DNA from: Streptomyces hoynatensis
GTDB lineage: Bacteria; Actinomycetota; Actinomycetes; Streptomycetales; Streptomycetaceae
Length of the DNA stretch: 64,000 bases
Assembly: GCF_003626535.1 (NCBI RefSeq)
Contig: NZ_RBAL01000001.1
Location: forward strand, 718,020 to 782,019
Direction of reading: 5' to 3'
The position numbers were made by a program, and so were the translations under genes. Below the pieces are notes generated by a model. The model worked only from the letters and a program-made list of their open reading frames with translations, did not search any database and had not been told where the DNA came from. Below are positions 16,026-24,690 of the stretch, piece by piece (positions within the stretch are counted from its first letter, which is position 1; every line of letters starts with the position of its first letter).

Positions 16026-17237
16026 ATGGAGTTCCGGCAGTCGAGCAAGCTCCGCGACGTCTGTTACGAGATTCGCGGCCCGGTGATCGAGCACGCCAAC
16101 GCGCTGGAGGAGGCGGGCCACAGCGTGCTGCGGCTGAACACCGGGAATCCCGCCCCCTTCGGCTTCGAGGCGCCGGAGGAGATCCTGCAGGACATGATCA
16201 GGACGCTGCCGAAGGCGCACGGCTACAGCGACTCGCGCGGCATCCTCTCCGCCCGCCGCGCGGTGGCCCAGTACTACCAGCAGCGCGGCGTGGCCGACGT
16301 CGGCGTCGACGACGTCTTCCTGGGCAACGGCGTCTCCGAGCTGGTGTCCATGGCGGTGCAGGCCCTGGTCGAGGACGGGGACGAGATCCTGGTGCCCGCC
16401 CCCGACTTCCCGCTGTGGACGGCCGTCACCAGGCTGGCGGGCGGCCGGGCCGTGCACTACCTGTGCGACGAGTCGGCCGACTGGTACCCGGACCTGGAGG
16501 ACATGGCCGCCAAGATCACCGACCGCACCCGCGCCGTCGTCGTGATCAACCCCAACAACCCCACCGGGGCGGTGTATCCGAAGGAGATCGTCGAGGGCAT
16601 CCTCGACCTCGCCCGCCGGCACGGCCTGATGGTCTTCTCCGACGAGATCTACGACCGCATCCTCTACGACGGCGCCGTCCTCCACAGCCCCGCCGTGCTG
16701 GCGCCCGACGTGGTCTGCCTGACCTTCAGCGGCCTGTCCAAGTCCTACCGGGTGGCGGGCTTCCGCTCCGGCTGGCTGGTGGTCTCCGGGCCGCGCCAGC
16801 ACGCCAGGAACTACCTGGAGGGCCTGACGATGCTGGCCTCCATGCGGCTGTGCGCCAACACCCCCGGGCAGCACGCCATCCAGGCGGCCCTCGGCGGCCG
16901 GCAGAGCATCAACGAGCTGGTGCTGCCCAGCGGGCGCCTGCACGAGCAGCGCGACACGGCCTGGCGCAAGCTCAACGAGATCCCGGGCGTCAGCTGCGTG
17001 AAGCCGCGCGGCGCGCTCTACGCCTTCCCGCGGATCGACCCCGAGGTGCACCGGATCGTCGACGACGAGCGGTTCGTCCTCGACCTGCTGCTGCGGGAGA
17101 AGATCCAGGTCGTGCAGGGCACCGGCTTCAACTGGCCGCGCCCCGACCACTTCAGGATCATCACCCTGCCGCACGCGGAGGACCTGGAGTCGGCCATCAG
17201 CCGGATCGGCCGTTTCCTGGCCGGGTACCGCCAGTAA
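16026..17237 (+). CDS. PLP-dependent class I/II aminotransferase
   Basis: This 403-aa enzyme is a fold-type I aminotransferase, closest in pattern to AlaA-type alanine/glutamate aminotransferases. Visible marks are RLNTGNPAPFGF near the N-terminus, HGYSDSRG, the VVINPNNPTGAVYP loop, FSDEIYDRILYDG and the PLP Lys in FSGLSKSYRVAGFRSGW. GGAGGT lies 5 nt before ATG 16026. The gene is divergent from an HxlR regulator and its promoter region contains that regulator's likely operators. Its 3' end overlaps nhaA by 41 bp on the other strand. The exact substrate pair is not readable. Confidence 0.92.
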   Translation: MEFRQSSKLRDVCYEIRGPVIEHANALEEAGHSVLRLNTGNPAPFGFEAPEEILQDMIRTLPKAHGYSDSRGILSARRAVAQYYQQRGVADVGVDDVFLGNGVSELVSMAVQALVEDGDEILVPAPDFPLWTAVTRLAGGRAVHYLCDESADWYPDLEDMAAKITDRTRAVVVINPNNPTGAVYPKEIVEGILDLARRHGLMVFSDEIYDRILYDGAVLHSPAVLAPDVVCLTFSGLSKSYRVAGFRSGWLVVSGPRQHARNYLEGLTMLASMRLCANTPGQHAIQAALGGRQSINELVLPSGRLHEQRDTAWRKLNEIPGVSCVKPRGALYAFPRIDPEVHRIVDDERFVLDLLLREKIQVVQGTGFNWPRPDHFRIITLPHAEDLESAISRIGRFLAGYRQ

Positions 17238-18519
17238 CCCCGCCGTCCCCGCCCGCCCGGCCGGCGGGCCGCCCGTGCCCGCCGTCGGCCCGCCGCAGGT
17301 GGACCCGGCCCCTGGCGGTCAGCAGGGCGGAGGCGCCCAGCGCGGACACCAGCGAGCCGAGCAGGACGGCGGCCTTGACGTGCGCGGTCAGCTGCTCGTC
17401 CCCCTCGAAGGCCAGCTCCGCGATGAGCAGCGAGACGGTGAACCCGATTCCGGCCAGCATCGCGCCCCCGGCGACGTCCGCCCAGCTGAGCGTGGGGTTC
17501 AGGCGCGCCCGCGTGAAGCGGTCGGTGAGGAAGGCGGCGCCGAACACGCCGATCGTCTTCCCGGCGAACAGGGCGAGCACCACGCCGATCGCCTCCGGCT
17601 CGTGCGCCATGTCCGCGAGCGTGCCGCCCGAGACCTCGACCCCGGCCGCGAACAGGGCGAAGAGCGGCACCGCGAAGCCGGCCGAGTACGGGTGCACCAG
17701 GTGCGCGACGCGTTCGGCTGACGACTCCTTCTCCAGCGGGTCGGGCGTGGCCCGCAGCAGCATCCCCAGCAGCACGCCCGCAATGGTCGCGTGCACGCCG
17801 CTGTTGAACATCAGCACCCAGACCGCCAGCGCCAGCGGCACGTACACGTACCAGCCGCGCACCCGCAGCGCGTGCAGGGTCCGGAACAGCGCCAGGCCGA
17901 GCAGCGCGCCCAGGAGGGCGAGGAAGTTCAGGCCGCTGGTGTAGAAGACGGCGATCACGGTGATCGCGATCAGGTCGTCGACGATCGCGAGGGTGAGCAG
18001 GAAGGTCCGCAGCGCCGCCGGAATGTGCCGCCCGACGACCGCGAGCACCCCGAGGGCGAAGGCGATGTCGGTGGCCATCGGCACCGCCCAGCCGTTCAGG
18101 TCGCCGCCCCCCACCCCGCCGGCCAGGACGTAGAGCCCCGCGGGCACCGCCATGCCGCCGACCGCCGCCACCACCGGCAGCGCCGCCGCGGCCGGGCGGC
18201 GCAGCTCGCCGGCCACCAGCTCGCGCTTCAGCTCGGCCCCGGCGACGAAGAAGAAGACGGCAAGCACCCCGTCGGACGCCCAGTGCCCCACGGTCAGCTC
18301 CAGGCCGAGCGGCGGAATGTCCAGGTGGTGGTCGCGCACCGTGGCGTAGGCGTCGCTCAGCGGGGAGTTCGCCAGCACCAGGGCGAGGGCCGCGGCGATC
18401 ACCAGCAGCAGGCCGCCGACGACCTCCAGCCGGAGGAACTCGGCGAGGGTCCGCCGGTCGCGCTCCGCGTCGCTCGCGGGGTTCCTCGTCAGGCGGAAGG
18501 GCAGGGCGGGGCGCTTCAT
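17197..18519 (-). CDS. nhaA: Na+/H+ antiporter NhaA
   Basis: NhaA exchanges cytoplasmic Na+ for external H+ and helps with pH and salt balance. The 440-aa protein has about twelve hydrophobic segments, the family motif VGHWASDGVLAVFFFVAGAELKRE, the MATDIAFALGVL region and the paired Asp residues in LTLAIVDDLIAI that correspond to the ion-binding site of E. coli NhaA. It carries an extra Gly/Arg-rich C-terminal tail of about 35 residues. ATG 18519 is preceded by GAGAGG. Its 3' end overlaps the converging aminotransferase gene. Confidence 0.95.
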   Translation of the reverse strand: MKRPALPFRLTRNPASDAERDRRTLAEFLRLEVVGGLLLVIAAALALVLANSPLSDAYATVRDHHLDIPPLGLELTVGHWASDGVLAVFFFVAGAELKRELVAGELRRPAAAALPVVAAVGGMAVPAGLYVLAGGVGGGDLNGWAVPMATDIAFALGVLAVVGRHIPAALRTFLLTLAIVDDLIAITVIAVFYTSGLNFLALLGALLGLALFRTLHALRVRGWYVYVPLALAVWVLMFNSGVHATIAGVLLGMLLRATPDPLEKESSAERVAHLVHPYSAGFAVPLFALFAAGVEVSGGTLADMAHEPEAIGVVLALFAGKTIGVFGAAFLTDRFTRARLNPTLSWADVAGGAMLAGIGFTVSLLIAELAFEGDEQLTAHVKAAVLLGSLVSALGASALLTARGRVHLRRADGGHGRPAGRAGGDGGVTGGTRPGNGRSG

Positions 18520-19323
18520 GCGGGAGCCTCTCGCGGCGCAACGTACGGACACGGACGTTGCCGACCAGACTTCCCGGCGCACCCCAGGCGAAGAGGACAC
18601 ATCCCGACGCCTTTCTCCCACCCTACCCGCTGACCCCGCGCGGGATCAGTCGTCCGGCGCATCGATCGCCCCGGAGGCGGCCGGGGTCCCCGGGGCGGCC
18701 GTGGCCGAAAAGGATCGGTGAGCAGCCGGTGGCGAAAGCGAGGTAAAGGTGAATGAATGCGCTCAAGGTGTCGAAGGGTGTGCGGTGCCTGGCGGAAGGC
18801 CGAGATCCCCGTGGATGGCCGCAGATTCCCGAAGCGCGCCGAAGATCACCGAAGGGCCGCTTGCGGCGAGGGGCGCCGCGGGGCGCCGGGGATCACCGGG
18901 GAGCGCCGGGGAACGCCGGGAGTCGGCCGCCGAGCCGGCGCCGCGCAGGCGCGGAGGGGGCGCGGGGGAGGCGCGCAGGGAGCGCGGGGGAAGGCGGGGC
19001 GAGCGGGATGCGCCGGCGCGCGAGTCGCCGGGCGGCGGGCCGGTGCGCATCGGGGCGGACCGGTGGGGAAAGGGGCGAATCGGAGTGGAGTGGGGTGGAG
19101 GGGTGTGAAGCGGCGGGAAGGATGAAGGAGAAGGAGAACGCGGAGAAAAAGGGCGAGGATATCGCGGAGGAAACCCCGAAGCGCGCCCCGAAGCGCGCCG
19201 CGGAGCCGGCCGCGAGGGAGAGGCGGGGGAAGGCGCGGGGAAGCCGCGGGAGAAGGGCGAGAAGGGCGAGAAGGGGCGAGAAGGGGTGAGAAGGGTGGCA
19301 AGGGTGGCAAGGGTGGGGAAAGG
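18520..19323. other. Long non-coding, purine-rich low-complexity region
   Basis: Roughly 800 bp between nhaA and the WXG100 terminator holds no gene I can support. From about 18740 the + strand becomes strongly purine-rich, with imperfect runs such as CGCCGGGGA (18890-18930) and later GAGAAGGGC units. Open frames here encode only Arg/Gly/Ala-rich translations. One short frame (19122-19289, beginning MKEKENAEKKGEDIAEETPK, ending in Arg-rich repeats) has acceptable codon bias but no well-spaced ribosome site and is probably not a gene. Confidence 0.55.
19250..19323 (+). repeat. Tandem array of 9-10 bp GAGAAGGGC-type units
   Basis: About eight units follow one another: GAGAAGGGC twice, GAGAAGGGGC, GAGAAGGGGT, GAGAAGGGT, GGCAAGGGT twice and GGGGAAAGG. 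The array immediately abuts the terminator of the WXG100 gene. Confidence 0.8.
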
Positions 19324-19372
19324 CCGTGGGGCGGTGCCGGGCGCCGGGTGGGCGCCTGGCACCGCCCCACGG
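19324..19372 (-). terminator. Very strong hairpin terminator of the WXG100 gene
   Basis: Arms 19324-19338 (CCGTGGGGCGGTGCC) and 19358-19372 pair over 15 bp. A G-T pair and GGCGCC/GGCGCC continue the helix to 22 bp with a 5-nt loop (GGGTG). It starts 17 bp after the stop codon of the minus-strand WXG100 gene. Confidence 0.85.
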
Positions 19373-19388
19373 GCGGCAGGCGGATGCG

Positions 19389-19685
19389 TCAGCCGCTGAT
19401 GCCGGAGGCCAGACCCTCGTCGGTCTGCTCGAAGGTGTCGGCCGCCTGGATCAGGAAGGAGCCGAGGCCCTCCAGACCCTGGAGCATCTGCTTCGCACCG
19501 GTGGTGAACTGCTGGTACTGGTCGTCGAACGCGCCCGAGGACCGGCCCGTCACGTAACCGTCGGAGACGAGGCCCTGGATGTAGGACTGGAGCTCGTCCA
19601 GCTTGGCGTCCATCTGCTCGTACTCTTGCTTGAGCCTGTTGCCAGCCTGCCGCATGTCCTCATATGTGACATTCACGTCAGCCAT
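19389..19685 (-). CDS. WXG100-family (ESAT-6-like) secreted protein
   Basis: This 98-aa protein has the WXG100 layout: two amphipathic helices (YEDMRQAGNRLKQEYEQMDAKLDELQSYIQ and FDDQYQQFTTGAKQMLQGLEGLGSFLIQAADTFEQT) around a short turn. The turn reads SDGYVTGRSSGAF, so the signature Trp-x-Gly is replaced by Tyr-Val-Thr-Gly, a variant seen in Streptomyces members. The tail TFEQTDEG resembles the YxxxD/E export signal with Phe for Tyr. AGGAGGGG is well placed upstream of ATG 19685. It is divergent from a large FtsK/SpoIIIE ATPase, so it is the likely substrate of a type VII secretion system. Confidence 0.9.
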   Translation of the reverse strand: MADVNVTYEDMRQAGNRLKQEYEQMDAKLDELQSYIQGLVSDGYVTGRSSGAFDDQYQQFTTGAKQMLQGLEGLGSFLIQAADTFEQTDEGLASGISG

Positions 19686-19896
19686 GACGTTTCCCCTCCT
19701 AGTGGGGCGGAGGGCCGGTGCCCCCGCGGTGGTTCGTTGTGTGACGTGGCCCCCCGTGTCCGGCACGGCCACGGCCACTCAGCCTACGGCCGAGATGCAC
19801 AGGACGATACCCCCGGTCAAGGGGCCGTCCTCCGTACCTCGGTTGGTGGCTAGGACGCCGAACTCGGCTCGGCGGTTGCAGCCCTCGCAGCACCCG

Positions 19897-19927
19897 TTGT
19901 CACACTCACGCAAGATGCGATTATGGT
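19897..19927 (+). promoter_or_regulatory. Promoter of the EssC-like ATPase gene
   Basis: TTGTCA (19897-19902) and TATGGT (19922-19927) lie 19 bp apart and about 50 bp before the start codon, resembling a housekeeping sigma promoter. On the opposite strand a TAGGCT hexamer in the same 289-bp gap may drive the WXG100 gene. Confidence 0.45.
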
Positions 19928-19974
19928 CATGTCCAGCTAGGCAAAAGCTGCTGTGTCACAACGGGAGGAACAGC

Positions 19975-22900
19975 GTGCGCCTGACCCTGACAGTCGTCGA
20001 CCCGGTCGGGGGCCACAGTGCCGACACCGTGATCGACGCGGCGCCGGAGCTGCAGATCGGCGACCTGGCGCCCGAGTTGGTCCGAGCGGTGGGTGGGGGT
20101 GCCTCCCCTTACGGGGGGCAGAGCTCGGCGCACGTGTTCGTCGACGGCGAGTACGTCGACCCGACCCTCACCTTTGCCGACTCCCCGCTGCGCGAGGGCA
20201 GCGTCGTCAGCCTGCACAACCCGAGCGGCTGCTGGCCGCCCGAGCCGAGCGGCGCCGTCGAACTGCGCGTCGTCAGCGGCCCCGCGGCGGGCGCCGTGCA
20301 CCGCATCGGCCAGGGCCGCGTCGACATCGGCAGCGGGCAGCAGGTGCACATCCACGTCGCCGACCCCACGCTGCCCGAGCGCGCGATGACGCTGCGGGTC
20401 GCCGCCGACGGCACCTGCAAGGTCACCGTGTACACGCAGGAGCAGCCGCTGCTCGACGGCGAGCCCTTCGTGCACACGGAGGGGGACCGCGCCGACTGGA
20501 AGCTCGGCAAGCAACTGGCCGTCGGCGACTCGCTGTTCGAGCTCACCCCGTACTTCCCGCCGGACGCGGCGCTGAAGGTCTCCGAGGACGGAGCCGGGCT
20601 CGACTACAACCGCCCGCCCCGGCTGCTGCCGCCCGAGCGGCAGACCAAGTTCACCCTCCCCAAGCCGCCGGGCGAGCGCCAGCGCCGCCCGGTGCCCTGG
20701 CTGATGGCCCTGCTGCCGCTGGCCGGCGCGATCACCATCGCGATCGTCATGGACCGCATGCAGTTCCTGCTGATGGCGTTCCTGAGCCCGATCATGATGA
20801 TGTCCAACTACTTCATGGACAAGAAGCGCGGCCGGGTCTCGCACGCCCAGCAGGTCCAGGAGTACCACGAGCACAAGGCGAGGATCGAGAAGGACGCCAG
20901 GGACGCCCTGATCGCCGAGCGGTTCGCCCGCCGGCACGCCGCCCCCGACCCCGCCACCGTCCTGGCCCAGGCCACCGGGCCGCGCACCCGCCTGTGGGAG
21001 CGCCGCCGCACCGACAACGACCACCTGCTGCTGCGGGTGGGCACCGCCGAGCTCGACTCCGAGGTGGTGCTCAACGACCCGGAGCAGGACGAGCACAAGC
21101 GGCTGGTCGCCTGGAAGATCGCCGACGCGCCCATCACCCTGCCGCTGCGCTCCCTCGGCGTCGTCGGCTTCGCCGGCCCCGGCGACAGCGCCCGCGCGCT
21201 CGGCCGCTGGGCGATCGGCCAGATAGCGGTCCTGCACAGCCCGGTCGACGTGCAGTTCTACCTGCTGACCGACGGCTCGGGGCAGTACAGCTGGAACTGG
21301 CTGCGCTGGCTGCCGCACGCCAGGCCCTCCGCCGAGCAGGACACCAACCTGCTGATCGGCACCGACGCCGAGACGATCGGCGCCAGGATCGCCGAGCTGA
21401 CCTCCATCCTCGACGCCCGCCAGAAGGCCAGGCAGCAGACCCGCGCCAACGGCCCCTCCACCTTCAAGGACCCCGACATCGTCGTGGTCTTCGACGGCTC
21501 CCGCCGGATGCGTTCGCTGCCCGGCGTCATCCGCCTGCTGCGCGAGGGCCGGGACTGCTCGATCTTCGCGATCTGCCTCGACGACGAGGAGCGTTTCCTG
21601 CCGGGCGAGTGCCAGGCCGTCGTCGTCGCCGAGCCCAACCCGGACCGGGTCGCCAAGAGCGGCCCGCGCCAGGCCGGTTACGCCACCGGCTTCCACACCT
21701 TCCTCGCCGTCCCCGGCGGCGCGGCCAACTTCCAGCAGGTCGGCCAGCCGGGCGCCGAGCAGGTGCAGGCGGCCACGGCCACCCAGGTCGCCGACCGGCT
21801 GCGGGTCGAGCAGACCGGCGCCTGGCGGATCAGGGGCGTGCGGCCCGACTGGGTGCTGCCCGAGTGGTGCGAGCTGCTGGCCCGCTCGCTCTCGCCGATC
21901 CGCGACATCAGCGGGGAGTCCGAGGACGCGGCGCTGCCCTCGGCCAGCCGCCTGCTCGACGTCATCGAGCTCGAACCCCCCACGGCCGGGGCCATCGCCG
22001 CCAGGTGGCGGATGGGCGGCCAGTCCACCGAGGCCGTCATCGGCGAGTCCTACGACGGCGCCTTCGCCATCGACCTGCGGCGCGACGGCCCGCACGGCCT
22101 GATCGCCGGCACCACCGGCTCCGGCAAGTCGGAGCTGCTGCAGACGATCGTCGCCTCGCTCGCCGTGGCCAACACGCCGGACAACATGACCTTCGTGCTG
22201 GTCGACTACAAGGGCGGCTCGGCCTTCAAGGACTGCGTCCAGCTGCCGCACACCGTCGGCATGGTCACCGACCTGGACAACTACCTGGTCGAACGCGCCC
22301 TCGCCTCCCTGGGCGCCGAGCTGACCCGCCGCGAGCACATGCTCGCCGAGGTCGGCGCCAAGGACATCGAGGACTACCAGGACCTCGTCCGCCGCAACCA
22401 GGGCCGCCTGCCGCAGCTGCCCAGGCTCCTCATCGTCATCGACGAGTTCGCCTCGATGGTCCGCGAACTGCCCGACTTCGTGAAGGGCCTGGTCAACATC
22501 GCCCAGCGAGGCCGTTCCCTGGGCATCCACCTGCTGCTGGCCACCCAGCGGCCCAGCGGCGTGGTCTCCCCGGAGATCCGCGCGAACACCAACCTCAGGA
22601 TCGCGCTGCGCGTCACCGACGGCAACGAGTCCACCGACGTCATCGACGCCCCCGACGCCGGACTGATCGCGAAGTCCACGCCGGGCCGCGCGTACGTGAG
22701 GCTGGGCGCCTCCTCGCTGGTGCCCTTCCAGTCCGGGCGCGTCGGCGGCCGGCGCCCCGGCGCCGTGGACCCCGCCATCTCCCGGCCCTGGTCCGCCGCC
22801 CTCGACTGGAACAGCCTCGGCCGCGCCACGCTGAAGCGGCCGGCCGGCGCCAAGTCCCAGGAGGAGGAGATCACCGACCTCAAGGTGCTGGTCGACGCCA

Positions 22901-24537
22901 TCATCGAGGCCGACAAGCAGCTTGGCTTCCCCAAGCAGCACAGCCCCTGGCTGCCGGCGCTCGGCGAGACGGTGCTGCTGCGCGACCTCGAACACCCGGT
23001 GCCGCTCGGCGCCCTGCCCGCCGCCCCCTACGGCGTGGAGGACCTGCCCGAGCAGCAGGCGCGGCGTTCGGTGGCCATCGACTTCCGCAGCTTCGGGCAC
23101 ATGCTGGTCGGCGGCCAGCCCCGCAGCGGCCGCTCCCAGCTGCTGCGCACCATCGCGGGCTCGCTGGGCTGGGTGCACTCCTGCGCCGACGTCCACATCT
23201 ACGGCATCGACTGCGGCAACGGCGCGCTCAACGCCCTGACCCGCCTGCCCAACTGCGGCGCGGTCGTCACCAGGACCCAGACCGAGCGGGTGCGGCGGCT
23301 GATGCGCCGCCTGCGGCAGGAGATGGACCGCCGCCAGGAGCTGCTGGCCGCCGACGCCCTCGCCGACATCAACGAGCAGCGCAGCGCGGCCCCGCCGGAG
23401 AAGCGGCTGCCGCACCTGGTGGTGCTGATCGACCGCTGGGAGGGCTGGGTCAACACCCTGGGCGAGCTGGACCACGGAGCCCTCACCGACGAGCTGTTCG
23501 TGATGATGCGCGAGGGCGCCAGCGTCGGCATCCACCTCATCGTCACCGGCGACCGCACCGTGCTCTCCGGCCGCATCGCCGCCCTCACCGAGGACAAGTA
23601 CGCCCTGCGGCTGGCGGACCGCGCCGACTACACCACCATCGGGCTCAGCGCCAGGAAGGTGCCGGACAACATCCCCGACGGCCGGATGTTCCGCAACCAG
23701 GCCGCCACCCAGATCCAGATCGCGGTGCTCGCCGAGGAGCTGTCCGGGCAGGCGCAGGCCGCGGCCCTGACCGCCATCGGCGACTGGGCCACCCAGCGCG
23801 ACGCCAACGTGCCGCGCACCCACCGGCCGTTCCGGGTGGACGTGCTGCCCAGCCGTCTCACCTTCGCCGACGCCTGGGAGAAGCGCGACCCGGACGCCTC
23901 GGCCTCCCGCCTGTGGGGCCTCATCGGCGTGGGCGGCGACGAGCTGATGGGCTACGGCCCCGACCTGGCGCAGGGCACCCCGGCGTTCATCGTGGCGGGC
24001 CCCGCCAAGTCCGGGCGTTCCACGCTGCTGTGGATGCTGGCGAGCTCCTACCTGCAGCGCGGGGTCCGGCTCGTCCTGGCGGCCCCGCGGCCCTCGCCGC
24101 TGCGGGACCTGGCCGGGCAGCAGGGCGTGGTGGCCACCTTCACCGGGGACAACGTGTCGGCGGACGAGATGCGGGAGGCGCTCGCCACCTCCTCCGTGGA
24201 GAACCCGATCGTGGTCGTGGTGGACGACGGCGAGGACCTGCGGCGCTGCGACGCGGGGGACGAGCTGAAGAACATCCTCACCCAGGGCGCCTCGCTCGGC
24301 CGCTACCTGGTCCTCGGCGGCGACGAGACCGACATGTGCAGCGGGTTCTCCGGCTGGCAGGTGGACGTGAAGAAGGCGCGCCGCGGCGTGCTCCTCTCGC
24401 CCTCCACGCACCGCTCGGGCGAGCTGATCGGCGCGAAGCTGCCGCGCAGCGCCGCGGTCGAGCAGCCCACCCCCGGCAAGGGCATCCTGCACCTCGGGGA
24501 CGGCACCGCGATCTCGGTCACCACCCCGGCGCCCTGA
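19975..24537 (+). CDS. EssC/EccC-like FtsK/SpoIIIE ATPase (type VII secretion)
   Basis: This 1,520-aa membrane ATPase would energise export of WXG100 proteins. An N-terminal FHA-like region (about residues 100-190) precedes two close transmembrane segments (about 239-280). Three FtsK/SpoIIIE domains follow. The first has a canonical Walker A (GTTGSGKSE, residue ~712) and Walker B (LLIVIDEFASM, ~820). The second and third have Arg in place of the Walker Lys (GQPRSGRSQ ~1046; GPAKSGRST ~1342). The order FHA-TM-three ATPases in one chain resembles EssC of Firmicutes more than split EccCa/EccCb. GTG 19975 has GGGAGGAA 6 nt upstream. No EccB, EccD, EccE or mycosin gene is nearby. Confidence 0.9.
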   Translation: MRLTLTVVDPVGGHSADTVIDAAPELQIGDLAPELVRAVGGGASPYGGQSSAHVFVDGEYVDPTLTFADSPLREGSVVSLHNPSGCWPPEPSGAVELRVVSGPAAGAVHRIGQGRVDIGSGQQVHIHVADPTLPERAMTLRVAADGTCKVTVYTQEQPLLDGEPFVHTEGDRADWKLGKQLAVGDSLFELTPYFPPDAALKVSEDGAGLDYNRPPRLLPPERQTKFTLPKPPGERQRRPVPWLMALLPLAGAITIAIVMDRMQFLLMAFLSPIMMMSNYFMDKKRGRVSHAQQVQEYHEHKARIEKDARDALIAERFARRHAAPDPATVLAQATGPRTRLWERRRTDNDHLLLRVGTAELDSEVVLNDPEQDEHKRLVAWKIADAPITLPLRSLGVVGFAGPGDSARALGRWAIGQIAVLHSPVDVQFYLLTDGSGQYSWNWLRWLPHARPSAEQDTNLLIGTDAETIGARIAELTSILDARQKARQQTRANGPSTFKDPDIVVVFDGSRRMRSLPGVIRLLREGRDCSIFAICLDDEERFLPGECQAVVVAEPNPDRVAKSGPRQAGYATGFHTFLAVPGGAANFQQVGQPGAEQVQAATATQVADRLRVEQTGAWRIRGVRPDWVLPEWCELLARSLSPIRDISGESEDAALPSASRLLDVIELEPPTAGAIAARWRMGGQSTEAVIGESYDGAFAIDLRRDGPHGLIAGTTGSGKSELLQTIVASLAVANTPDNMTFVLVDYKGGSAFKDCVQLPHTVGMVTDLDNYLVERALASLGAELTRREHMLAEVGAKDIEDYQDLVRRNQGRLPQLPRLLIVIDEFASMVRELPDFVKGLVNIAQRGRSLGIHLLLATQRPSGVVSPEIRANTNLRIALRVTDGNESTDVIDAPDAGLIAKSTPGRAYVRLGASSLVPFQSGRVGGRRPGAVDPAISRPWSAALDWNSLGRATLKRPAGAKSQEEEITDLKVLVDAIIEADKQLGFPKQHSPWLPALGETVLLRDLEHPVPLGALPAAPYGVEDLPEQQARRSVAIDFRSFGHMLVGGQPRSGRSQLLRTIAGSLGWVHSCADVHIYGIDCGNGALNALTRLPNCGAVVTRTQTERVRRLMRRLRQEMDRRQELLAADALADINEQRSAAPPEKRLPHLVVLIDRWEGWVNTLGELDHGALTDELFVMMREGASVGIHLIVTGDRTVLSGRIAALTEDKYALRLADRADYTTIGLSARKVPDNIPDGRMFRNQAATQIQIAVLAEELSGQAQAAALTAIGDWATQRDANVPRTHRPFRVDVLPSRLTFADAWEKRDPDASASRLWGLIGVGGDELMGYGPDLAQGTPAFIVAGPAKSGRSTLLWMLASSYLQRGVRLVLAAPRPSPLRDLAGQQGVVATFTGDNVSADEMREALATSSVENPIVVVVDDGEDLRRCDAGDELKNILTQGASLGRYLVLGGDETDMCSGFSGWQVDVKKARRGVLLSPSTHRSGELIGAKLPRSAAVEQPTPGKGILHLGDGTAISVTTPAP

Positions 24538-24583
24538 GCGCCGCCCGGCGCCCGGCCCCTCCGGGCGCCACCGCACCGCCACC

Positions 24584-24627
24584 CGGCCCGGGACCGGGCC
24601 CCCTGCCCAGGGGCCGGTCCCGGGCCG
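24584..24627 (+). terminator. Terminator after the EssC-like gene
   Basis: Arms 24584-24597 (CGGCCCGGGACCGG) and 24614-24627 are exact inverse complements over 14 bp, with an inner CCCCT/AGGGG extension. The hairpin begins 47 bp after the stop codon. Confidence 0.75.
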
Positions 24628-24690
24628 TCCCGGTCCTCCCGGCCGCCCCGGGCGGGAACAAGCCGGGCGGTTCTGCGCTTGTCCGAGGAC

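Noticed and set aside
18753..19289. 178-codon frame in the purine-rich region
   Set aside because: The product is Arg/Gly/Ala-rich with no fold, third-position bias is lost in the first half, and there is no proper ribosome site. The region is better read as low-complexity DNA.
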